Assembly: GCF_007558865.1 (NCBI RefSeq)
Contig: NZ_VLPK01000001.1
Location: forward strand, 992,001-1,056,000
DNA length: 64,000 nucleotides
Origin: Mucilaginibacter corticis
Lineage (GTDB): Bacteria; Bacteroidota; Bacteroidia; Sphingobacteriales; Sphingobacteriaceae
Direction: 5' to 3'
This document shows positions 1 to 7,819 of this stretch, one piece after another. Within the stretch, counting starts at the first letter, position 1. Each line of letters starts with the position of its first letter. Both the position numbers and the translations under genes were made by a program. Below the pieces are notes generated by a model. The model was given only the letters and a program-made list of their open reading frames with translations, made no database searches and was not told the DNA's origin.

Positions 1-9
1 CAATATCTT

Positions 10-807
10 ATGAAACCGCAACATCACTTATTCCTATTGATGGCATTTGCCATCTGTGTACAATCCTGTAAAAAGAGTTCAAAGAACAGCGGGCCTTCTA
101 CCGCTAAAGTAAAGTATCTTACGCAAGCAATCACTATTACAACTTCATCTAATGGCCCTACTTACAATTCGATAACTACTTACACATACAATGATAAGAA
201 ACGATTGAGCACGACGAAGCAGGCAGTCCAGGGAAGCAATGGACAGATCAATATAAGTACTTATACTTACAATGGGGATCAACTATACTCGATCCACGTG
301 ACATATAATGGGATAGTTTCAAGTGATAAAGTATTCGCTTACAATAATGATGGTACGCTCAAAACAGTCATATTAACAACCTATAGGAATGGCTCAGTAT
401 TCAATACTGTGGAGTACGGCTATGTTTACAAGGATGGGAAGGTTTCCGAAAGGCATCACGAAATGAATTATGAGTTATTTACCTATGACAGCAATAATAA
501 CCTGATCAAATCGGATGGCCACGGACAATTCAGCATAGTTGTTACTTACACCTATGACAATAAGAAAAGTTTGTTTACCGGTTTGACTACCAAAATGGAG
601 TTAGGCGGTATAGACATAGACCCTGCAGGCGATCGTTATAATACCAATAATGTAGTGCAGCAATCTATAACCGTTGATTCAGGGACCACTAATACCAGTA
701 GTTTTGTTAACCTTGTTTATGACAGCGATGGCTACCCAACCGGTGGCACCACAGGTGACGCAACCAATGGCAGTAAGATTAGTTATACCTATAGCACACT
801 TGACTAA
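10..807 (+). CDS. Secreted lipoprotein with Tyr-rich repeats, unknown function
   Basis: Predicted 265-aa exported lipoprotein. The N-terminus is a signal peptide ending in a lipobox (VQSC, Cys20), so the mature protein should be anchored to a membrane by lipid. The body repeats a short pattern about every 20-30 residues, such as YTYNDKKRL, FAYNNDGTL, FTYDSNNNL, YTYDNKKSL and LVYDSDGYP. This resembles YD/RHS-like or DUF4595-like beta repeats of Bacteroidota lipoproteins. The ATG at 10 is chosen because the signal peptide follows directly. No catalytic motif is seen, and substrate and partners are unknown. It converges on the phosphorylase gene, with a terminator between them. Confidence 0.7.
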   Translation: MKPQHHLFLLMAFAICVQSCKKSSKNSGPSTAKVKYLTQAITITTSSNGPTYNSITTYTYNDKKRLSTTKQAVQGSNGQINISTYTYNGDQLYSIHVTYNGIVSSDKVFAYNNDGTLKTVILTTYRNGSVFNTVEYGYVYKDGKVSERHHEMNYELFTYDSNNNLIKSDGHGQFSIVVTYTYDNKKSLFTGLTTKMELGGIDIDPAGDRYNTNNVVQQSITVDSGTTNTSSFVNLVYDSDGYPTGGTTGDATNGSKISYTYSTLD

Positions 808-826
808 TGCGCTAAATATCCCTGCT

Positions 827-850
827 GTTCGAAGTTTTTCAACTTCGAAC
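827..850. other. Perfect hairpin downstream of the lipoprotein gene
   Basis: A 10-bp perfect stem (827-836 with 841-850) closes a 4-nt loop, 20 nt after the lipoprotein stop codon. No T-tract follows, so it may protect the mRNA 3' end or act with the terminator at 889-912. Confidence 0.5.
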
Positions 851-888
851 GATTATGCCTGTAGTCTGTGATTACCGAAAACAAAAAG

Positions 889-912
889 CCCCTCAGAAAT
901 TAATCTGAAGGG
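889..912. terminator. Bidirectional terminator between convergent genes
   Basis: Stem CCCCTCAGA/TCTGAAGGG with one mismatch and a 6-nt loop. It is flanked by an A-tract on the left and TTTT on the right, so it can serve both the lipoprotein gene (+) and the phosphorylase gene (-). Confidence 0.75.
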
Positions 913-935
913 TTTTAGCCCGGCAAATCGTGCCG

Positions 936-2582
936 TTATTTATCGTACATTTTTTGATAGTATTCGTCGGCCATTCGTGCTGCTTCAAATGCGGGCGCTA
1001 CATCCGCGGCAGCTTTTTTGACTATGTTTAGCCATTGCTGCTGATCATGGTAATACATAGGTATAACACCCTGCTCCAACATATCCATCAGGCTTTCGTT
1101 TTCCAGTTTATCCGCATCGGGCGATCCCTTAGGCGCGGGTTCAATAACAAAGCAGTTTTCTTTGTCTTTAGCAAATTCTGGTACCCAGCCATCCGGTAAA
1201 GAAAGGTTGATAGCGCCGTTCATTGCCGCCGTCATCCCGCTGGTGCCTGATGCCTCGCGATACATTCTTGGGTTATTCAGCCAAACATCGGTACCTCTTT
1301 TTAATAATGCCGAAAGCTCAAGCTCATAACCAACCAATACCGCACAGTTAGCAATGGGTTTTGCCCGTTCTATAATATGGTTAAACAGGTCGATAGATCC
1401 ATGATCCTCGGGGTAAGGCTTTCCGGCCCAAATGATCTGCACCGGGGTTTCGGTGTTGTTTATCAGTTTTAAAAATCGCTCCCAATCATACATGGCCAGG
1501 TCGGCACGTTTATAGCCTGCAAAACGGCGTGCCCAAACAATGGTAAGTACATCCTCATGAAAAAGTTTGCCGCACTGGTTGGCCACCTCTTTAAACAATT
1601 GTTTTTTCAGCTCCTTTTTTCGGGTGCTTATTGCTTCGTCGTTACCGGCTTTAATAGCATCATCTAACAGGGTATCTTTCCAGTATTTTTTATTTTGCGC
1701 ATTTGTTATCGCTATGATCTCGCAGATGCCGGGATAACTGCTCCACATTTCTCTTGACACCTCGCCATGTAATTGCGAAACGCCGTTAGCTCTTTTGGCA
1801 AATTTGAGCGCGGCAAGCGTAAAGTTAAAGTTAGGGTCGTTCATCCCCAGCAAAGACCTTACCTCATGTTCCTGCAGGTGGTAAAAAAACGACATGGCGC
1901 TTAACTCGCTGAAACCATGCTCTTCGTTACCGGCCATCTCGGGTGTGTGGGTTGTAAAAACTACGCGCTTTTTGATCTCATCCAGGTTTTGATATTTAGC
2001 ATACAGGTAAAAGTTAAGCGGTACGGAATGCCCCTCGTTCATATGATAAATATTTGGTTGGATACCAAGCGCGTCAAGCAACATGGCGCCGCCAATACCC
2101 AATATCATGCTTTGCGCCATGCGGGTAGGCTGATGCGGATCATACAAGTGCTGGGTAATGGTGCGCGACAAATAATCATTCTCCGGGATATCTGTGCTCA
2201 ACAAAAACAACGGAGCCGAGCCAAAGGTGTCCGGTTTTAAAAGATAAGCCTTAACGTGCACCGGCGCGTTATGCACCTGCACGGTAACCATAATCCCGGT
2301 ATCTTCAAGAAAAGCGTACTCCTTTTCAACATAAGCGGGTTTCATCAAGGCGTTCTCGTCGCGTTCCTGGTCGTAATAACCATATTTCCATAAAATGCCC
2401 ACCCCAATCAGGTTTTGCTTTAATTCATAAGCACTGCGCAGGTGCGAGCCGGCTAAAAAGCCCAGGCCGCCGCTATAAATTTTGAGCGCCTGATCGATAG
2501 CAAACTCCATGGAAAAGTAGGCTACGGCGGTTTTGTATTTAGGGTCGATGTTATAGGTAAAAATAGCGTCTTTACTGATCAT
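936..2582 (-). CDS. glgP: Short-form alpha-glucan phosphorylase-like protein (GT35), Thr at PLP-lysine position
   Basis: A 548-aa protein of the short alpha-glucan/glycogen phosphorylase group (GT35), which normally releases glucose-1-phosphate from glycogen or maltodextrin in the cytoplasm. Recognisable blocks are the N-terminal AYFSMEFAIDQ and YSGGLGFLAGSH segment, THTPEMAGNEEHGF in the middle, WARRFAGYKRADL near residue 355, and EASGTSGMTAAMNG near 443-456. In GT35 enzymes the Lys that binds pyridoxal phosphate lies in that last block (GTGNMK in animals, GTSGMK in many bacteria). Here the position (residue 451, codon 1230-1232) is Thr. Either this subfamily uses another arrangement or it is not a normal phosphorylase. 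Monocistronic, with terminators on both sides. Confidence 0.8.
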   Translation of the reverse strand: MISKDAIFTYNIDPKYKTAVAYFSMEFAIDQALKIYSGGLGFLAGSHLRSAYELKQNLIGVGILWKYGYYDQERDENALMKPAYVEKEYAFLEDTGIMVTVQVHNAPVHVKAYLLKPDTFGSAPLFLLSTDIPENDYLSRTITQHLYDPHQPTRMAQSMILGIGGAMLLDALGIQPNIYHMNEGHSVPLNFYLYAKYQNLDEIKKRVVFTTHTPEMAGNEEHGFSELSAMSFFYHLQEHEVRSLLGMNDPNFNFTLAALKFAKRANGVSQLHGEVSREMWSSYPGICEIIAITNAQNKKYWKDTLLDDAIKAGNDEAISTRKKELKKQLFKEVANQCGKLFHEDVLTIVWARRFAGYKRADLAMYDWERFLKLINNTETPVQIIWAGKPYPEDHGSIDLFNHIIERAKPIANCAVLVGYELELSALLKRGTDVWLNNPRMYREASGTSGMTAAMNGAINLSLPDGWVPEFAKDKENCFVIEPAPKGSPDADKLENESLMDMLEQGVIPMYYHDQQQWLNIVKKAAADVAPAFEAARMADEYYQKMYDK

Positions 2583-2713
2583 GAGTTTAGATTTTAATAC
2601 CGGTAAGATAACAGCAGATCAATAACTGGCGATTGGCTGTATATTATGATTATATAAACAATCCATTTAAAATAACAGACGCCGAACAGCGTATTTTGTT
2701 TTTCGGAATAAAG

Positions 2714-2756
2714 CAATTTAAAACCCTTCAGATATGACCTGAAGGGTTTTAAATTG
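2714..2756. terminator. Strong bidirectional terminator
   Basis: A perfect 18-bp stem (2714-2731 with 2739-2756) and a 7-nt loop, with A- and T-rich ends. On the minus strand it follows the GH97 gene and the tRNA remnant and insulates them from the phosphorylase gene. Confidence 0.8.
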
Positions 2757-2800
2757 TTGGAGCTACCGGGTTAGAACCAGTGGCCCTCTGGCTTGTTAAC
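2757..2800 (-). pseudogene. Decayed tRNA 3'-half remnant (Val-like)
   Basis: On the minus strand this reads as the acceptor 3' strand, T-arm and part of the anticodon arm of the tRNA-Val at 5361-5435, with point changes. The T-loop reads TTCTAAC instead of TTCGAAC and the T-stem carries a C-for-T change. Beyond about 2800 the match to D-arm and 5' acceptor is lost. As in the two other tRNA units nearby, a terminator hairpin follows the 3' end directly. Not functional. Confidence 0.65.
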
Positions 2801-2856
2801 GGATAAGCGGGGCATCTACCCGTCTACATCTGGAGTATCTTCGCAACTTTACGGTC

Positions 2857-4779
2857 TTAATTGATAAACTGAATAATAAACCCGCCTTTAACCGGTAGCG
2901 TGTATGACCAGGCCGAACTGACAGGATACGTTTGCACGTTAAATTCCATCAGTTTATCTTTTCCTTCTGATATTAATCTGAATTTAGAAAAGCCCTTGCC
3001 CCATTTTTTGAGATCAAGTTTAATAGCTTGCGCGCTGTTGGTGCCGTTTATCCCCACAATATAATGAAGCGCGTCTTTTTGCCGGTAAAGCACTACTGAT
3101 TTACCAGGGTCGGCTATGATACATTCTGTTTTATCCCAGGTGGCAGGCATGTCTCTGAATAAATTTTTAACCTCGTCAGGGAGTGCATCAAATACCTCTT
3201 TTGAATCCGCAAAATGAATTATCCCTGATGTATAGATCATGGCCATAGCAAGTTCATGCACGGCAGTATTTAAACGTGGAAATTTTCTTATGGTTAACGC
3301 AAATGGTGTATAGTCAACCGGGCCTGCCACATTCCTCGTAAAAGGCAGTACTGTGTTTTGCTCTGCAGCTTTGTCCGGGAATCGTGGTTCATAAAAATAG
3401 CTTTCTGTACCCAATATGGCTTCGGCCGTTACATAGTTTGGCCATGTTCTTTGCCAGCCCCTCGGGGCGGTAGTGCCATGAAGATCAATCAATAGGTGTT
3501 CATTGGCGGCGTCTTCAAAAACGGATTGTATAGCGGCCATTACTTCCTGCCTGTCTGAACACCAGAAATCTATCTTAACCCCAACAACTCCCATTTCAGC
3601 CAGCTGTTTAAATCTTTCCTTCCTTTTTTCCGGATCAAAATACTGCGATGAATAACCCCAAACCAATGGTTTAACCCCTTTAGATAAAGCATGGTCAATA
3701 ATCTTTCCCTCTTTGTTAGCTTTTTCCCACCCGGCATCAAAAAGCGTGTACTTAAAGCCATATGAGGCTGAGAGGTCTGTAAATTCATTATAAATTTTTG
3801 GCGTAAAATCATCGGGGTGAGACCACCAAGACCATGCGGCTTTACCCGGTTGTATCCATGAAACATCTTTGATTTTTGAGGCAGGCGCCAGATCTGTGAT
3901 CAATGTTGACAGCAATATATCTCCGGCCCGGTCGCCTATAATAATAGTCCGCCATGGCATGGTCCATGGAAGGGTTGACTGCGGATAAGCATGTTCTTTT
4001 TCGGCTAAAGGAAGGGTATACTTCTCATCCTTTTCAGCAAATGCAATCCGGTAGATCCCGCCTTTAGAATCCGGCTGTAAGTGGCAGCCGGGGAATGAAC
4101 CATCCGTACCTGATTCTGAAATCAACACCCAGCTTTTATGATCATTTACATTAAACAGAGCAGGCATACACCAACCAACTGCAGGGTTGCGTGAGTTAGC
4201 AACGGGGTCGCCCGAATTTACAGGCAGGTAAAAATCTTCATATCCCGGTGTATATGGCCCCGCCTTATCATAGGGTTCCATCCAGCCATTTGAATTTTGT
4301 GTTATATGAAAACCTGTAAGCTCATCTTTTATTGACCTCATGTGTTTTTCCGCATCCTGAAACCGGTAACGAAAAGCTACACCTTCTTTTCCGGCAACAA
4401 GATCCAGTATCATCAACGCCCCTTGTGCGTTTTTTAAAGTTATACTTCTGTGTTCAAGAACATGGTCTACACTTTTGTTATTAGCAACAATTAATTGATA
4501 ATGCTCTCTTGTTTCTTGAACGGGCGAAACTTCAACTACTGACAATGCCGATGTAAAATCCTGATCGTCGCAACTTAAACCAAGCGGGGAGTCGGCAATT
4601 ATTATTTTATTTCTTCGGGTTACGTTATAAGACAACTTTCCGTCTGTGGTTAGCGACAACGTAATTTTATTAAGGTGATCTTTAGACGCTAAGTACAGCT
4701 CCTTTGTTTGTGCAAAGCTGTTTGCAGTTAAAAAAAATGCTTCAAGCGCTAATAAGCAATAAATAAATTTGTTTTTCAT
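2857..4779 (-). CDS. Glycoside hydrolase family 97 protein (secreted)
   Basis: A 640-aa GH97 enzyme, a family of calcium-dependent alpha-glucosidases and alpha-galactosidases typical of Bacteroidota (SusB group). Residues 1-23 are a signal peptide ending in SFAQ, so it acts in the periplasm or at the surface. An N-terminal beta-sandwich (about 25-290) includes the DELTGFHI segment, a TIM barrel (about 300-560) carries WSWWSHPDD, VKIDFWCSD and DLHGTTAPRGWQRTWPN, and a C-terminal beta domain follows. The Asp in KIDFW sits at the nucleophile position of the retaining branch (as in BT1871), favouring alpha-galactosidase-like retaining chemistry. The substrate cannot be fixed from sequence. It is paralogous to the gene at 5542-7524, with tRNA remnants on both sides. 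Confidence 0.9.
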   Translation of the reverse strand: MKNKFIYCLLALEAFFLTANSFAQTKELYLASKDHLNKITLSLTTDGKLSYNVTRRNKIIIADSPLGLSCDDQDFTSALSVVEVSPVQETREHYQLIVANNKSVDHVLEHRSITLKNAQGALMILDLVAGKEGVAFRYRFQDAEKHMRSIKDELTGFHITQNSNGWMEPYDKAGPYTPGYEDFYLPVNSGDPVANSRNPAVGWCMPALFNVNDHKSWVLISESGTDGSFPGCHLQPDSKGGIYRIAFAEKDEKYTLPLAEKEHAYPQSTLPWTMPWRTIIIGDRAGDILLSTLITDLAPASKIKDVSWIQPGKAAWSWWSHPDDFTPKIYNEFTDLSASYGFKYTLFDAGWEKANKEGKIIDHALSKGVKPLVWGYSSQYFDPEKRKERFKQLAEMGVVGVKIDFWCSDRQEVMAAIQSVFEDAANEHLLIDLHGTTAPRGWQRTWPNYVTAEAILGTESYFYEPRFPDKAAEQNTVLPFTRNVAGPVDYTPFALTIRKFPRLNTAVHELAMAMIYTSGIIHFADSKEVFDALPDEVKNLFRDMPATWDKTECIIADPGKSVVLYRQKDALHYIVGINGTNSAQAIKLDLKKWGKGFSKFRLISEGKDKLMEFNVQTYPVSSAWSYTLPVKGGFIIQFIN

Positions 4780-4960
4780 ATGTTATTATCAAAGCGAATA
4801 TTAATCAGGTTTATCTAAATAATGAAGCGATGAAATTATAGAATTGCCATTTTAAAAAAATGGACGATGTAACTAAATCCATGGACGTTATTACCATGGT
4901 AAACTTTACGTGAAATTGTTTCATCCTTTGACCGGTGCTATCCGTAACGATATAAACAAA

Positions 4961-4990
4961 AAACCCCTTAGAAATTGATCTGAAGGGTTT
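4961..4990. terminator. Terminator hairpin after the truncated tRNA
   Basis: A 12-bp imperfect stem (4961-4972 with 4979-4990) similar to those at 889-912 and 2714-2756, with A/T tracts on both sides. On the minus strand it lies 8 nt after the 3' end of the truncated tRNA. Confidence 0.65.
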
Positions 4991-4998
4991 AAAAAGTG

Positions 4999-5060
4999 TG
5001 GGAGCTACTGGGTTCGAACCAGTGACCCTCCCGATTATAAATCGGGATGCACTGTACCAG
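4999..5060 (-). pseudogene. 5'-truncated tRNA (predicted anticodon UAU) fused to a GIY-YIG gene
   Basis: Reading the minus strand, this has an intact T-arm and acceptor 3' strand. The anticodon arm has stem CCCGA/TCGGG and loop TTTATAA, which gives UAU (Ile) if folded canonically. Part of the D-arm (AGCTGGTACAGTGC) is present. The first 13 or so nt, including the 5' acceptor strand, are missing and replaced by the end of a GIY-YIG reading frame, whose TAG stop is formed at the junction. Its last 34 nt on this strand (4997-5030) are identical to 5359-5392 of the tRNA-Val unit. It cannot form an acceptor stem, so it is not a working tRNA. Confidence 0.75.
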
Positions 5061-5435
<375 letters not shown>

Positions 5436-5541
5436 TTGCTTTTGGGACTGCAAATATAGGCGGATTGCACAATTCTTCAAAATAAAAATTAAATAATAAT
5501 GCTATTTGTTGATTTACAGGCATATACATTGCATTTATTGA

Positions 5542-7524
5542 TCATTGTTTAACCAATCGCACTACCTGCCCGCCCCCGCAACCAAGCGGAGCAGTTAAAA
5601 TATCCCCGTTTTTAAGTGTACTATTTTGTTTGGTGAGGTGATTCGGGTCTTTAGTGGTTTCGTTATCATCCTGGTAAACCTCTGCTTTGTAGGTTCCGTC
5701 AGGCAGGAAATTTAACGGGATGGTTAATTTACGCGGCTGGCTGTTATTAATGGTGCCTATATACCAGTCGTTACCATGGCGGCGGGCAAGGGTAAGGTAT
5801 TGGCCGGGTTCGGCATTTAAAACTTTGGTTTCATCCCAAACGGTCGGCACATTTTTCACAAAATCAAAGCCGGGCTGTCCTTCATAAGCCTGCGGATAGT
5901 CGGCAACCATGTGCAGGTAACTTTCCATCACCACATACATGGCCAGCATATGGCAGCGCGTACCAATCATCATCGGCCTGATAAAATGTGTTTTAAAATC
6001 GTTGGGCGGTACGGCCCTGAAGCCCCCTAAATGGTAATCTGTAGGGCCGGCCAAAAGGCGGGTAAAGGCAATATCCAAATCATGCTCTGGCGAAATACCT
6101 GTTGTGCGCCATTTATTGTTCTCGTAATTATAACTTCCTTCGCGGGTAAATTCGTTGGGATATGTCCGGCTTAAGCCGGTTGGCTTATAAGCACCATGAA
6201 ACTGAATGAACAAGTGGTGCTGTGCTGCTTTCTGCAAGATCTCTTCCTGGATCTTTACCATCAACTGATCGTCGCGGTTTAAAAAGTCAACCATCATGCC
6301 CTTTATACCCCATTTTTCAAATTGAGTAAAAGCGCTGTCCAGCTGCGGGTATAGCGCATGCCAATGTACCCAAACATGAATACCTACGCCTTTCTGTTTT
6401 GCATAATCACAGACCCTTTGCATATCCAATGAGCCTACGGGTTTGGTCACATCGGCGTAAGTACCAGGTTCGCCATAGCCCGGCCAGTTATTGCTGTACC
6501 AGGCAAACCCGCCATAGCCAATTACCGAATGATATTCGATATGGTTACGCGCGCAAAAATCAATGTAGTATTTGTTAGTCTCAAAATTTACGCCCGGCAT
6601 AAATGAGGTGTCGGGCAATACATCCCCATTCCACCAGTGAAACGATGTTTTACCGGGCTTTATCCATGATACATCTTTAATTTTTGAGGGCTCGTTTAAG
6701 CTGGTCAGGATATTTGACTCTATCAGCGCGCCCACCCTGTCGCTGATCATCATTACCCGCCACGGAGTATGGTGCGGGATGATAGCCTTTACCTTAATTT
6801 CCTGCTGCCCCGGCAATGGCGAGAGTTTGCTGATCAGTCCGTTATTGTGTTTGCCTAAATACATACCGGAATAATCGCGCAGGTTGGCTTCGGTAACAGC
6901 CATGTACACTTTACCTGGAAACTCGAACAGGGCCGGCAGGTCAACCAGTTTATTTTCTTTTAGCTCGTTAAAGGACATTTTATCATACAGGCCCTCGTGG
7001 GCGCTGATATAATTATCAAATTGCAATACACGTAGTTGCGGGTTGCCTGCTATATTAAACTCGGTGTTCTCGTCGGTTAAGGTATAGGCAGTCCAGTTTT
7101 TTTGCTGCGGAAACTCATAACGAAAAGCCAGCCCGTCATTAAATGCCCGCACTACTATATTGATGGTTCTTTTAGCCGCTGCTGACTCAACCAGCGGAAT
7201 TGTAACTTCCTGGTAGTTGCTGTTAACGTGTTTGGTTTTGCCCAGCACAAGGTCATACTGCTCGTTGCCGGTTTTATAGATTGGTTTAAGCATATTCAGA
7301 CCGGCAGCAAAATTACCGCTGTCTTTAAATGCCAGACCCAGGCCGGAGTTTTGAATGAGTTGCTTGCCTTTATAGCTTACCTGGTATACGGGCTTCTGTT
7401 TGGTTACCGTAAATGAAAACAAGATGTTTCCATCCGGCGATTTAAGCGTAACACGCTTTTGCGCCATAACAGGCAAGCTTATAAAACACAGGGCAACCCA
7501 GTACAGATTTTTAAACAACTTCAT
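5542..7524 (-). CDS. Glycoside hydrolase family 97 protein (secreted)
   Basis: A 660-aa GH97 paralogue of the 2857-4779 gene, with a signal peptide (residues 1-21, ending PVMAQ). The order is a beta-sandwich with LTDENTEFN, a linker KPGKTSFHWWNGDV, and a TIM barrel with VWVHWHALYPQ, GMMVDFLNRDD, QFHGAYKPTG and YPNEFTREGSYNYE. A C-terminal all-beta domain contains PLGCGGGQVVRL. The Asp in MVDF again fits the retaining branch, and the Glu of EFTREG is a candidate acid/base. The acceptor-pocket segment (GYGGFAWYSNNWPGYG) differs from the first copy, so the two enzymes probably cleave different alpha-glycosides. It has its own upstream region and sits just upstream of tRNA-Val on the same strand. 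Confidence 0.9.
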   Translation of the reverse strand: MKLFKNLYWVALCFISLPVMAQKRVTLKSPDGNILFSFTVTKQKPVYQVSYKGKQLIQNSGLGLAFKDSGNFAAGLNMLKPIYKTGNEQYDLVLGKTKHVNSNYQEVTIPLVESAAAKRTINIVVRAFNDGLAFRYEFPQQKNWTAYTLTDENTEFNIAGNPQLRVLQFDNYISAHEGLYDKMSFNELKENKLVDLPALFEFPGKVYMAVTEANLRDYSGMYLGKHNNGLISKLSPLPGQQEIKVKAIIPHHTPWRVMMISDRVGALIESNILTSLNEPSKIKDVSWIKPGKTSFHWWNGDVLPDTSFMPGVNFETNKYYIDFCARNHIEYHSVIGYGGFAWYSNNWPGYGEPGTYADVTKPVGSLDMQRVCDYAKQKGVGIHVWVHWHALYPQLDSAFTQFEKWGIKGMMVDFLNRDDQLMVKIQEEILQKAAQHHLFIQFHGAYKPTGLSRTYPNEFTREGSYNYENNKWRTTGISPEHDLDIAFTRLLAGPTDYHLGGFRAVPPNDFKTHFIRPMMIGTRCHMLAMYVVMESYLHMVADYPQAYEGQPGFDFVKNVPTVWDETKVLNAEPGQYLTLARRHGNDWYIGTINNSQPRKLTIPLNFLPDGTYKAEVYQDDNETTKDPNHLTKQNSTLKNGDILTAPLGCGGGQVVRLVKQ

Positions 7525-7819
7525 CAGGAAAAATATAATTGGTGGTTACGCTAATGTATCAAACAATTTTAACGTGGCGAAATTGTATATACAAGTTCAG
7601 GCTATAATTTGCCTCCTGAACAGGGAAAGCATTTATATTGAAAAACTTTTATATCATATTGTCTGTCTATGACGTTTCATGAAGGATTTTAAATATGTTT
7701 GTTTCCGCTAAATCATCATCCTTTTGTAACAAATTTAGTTTTTTGTAAAAAATTGGTGATATAAACCCTTAACTCTCAACAAAAACCTGTTTTTATTGCT
7801 ATCTTTCCAATCAAATGTT
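7525..7819. other. Divergent intergenic region, no gene seen
   Basis: This 295-bp AT-rich gap separates the GH97 gene (-) from the PQQ dehydrogenase gene (+) and must hold both promoters. The only structure seen is a weak inverted repeat GTTCAGG/CCTGAAC (7595-7601 with 7615-7621). No convincing -33/-7 pair or coding frame was found. Confidence 0.4.

Noticed and set aside
7595..7621. Inverted repeat GTTCAGG/CCTGAAC as an operator
   Set aside because: Only 7 bp with a 13-nt spacer in AT-rich DNA; could occur by chance, so not listed as a separate feature.
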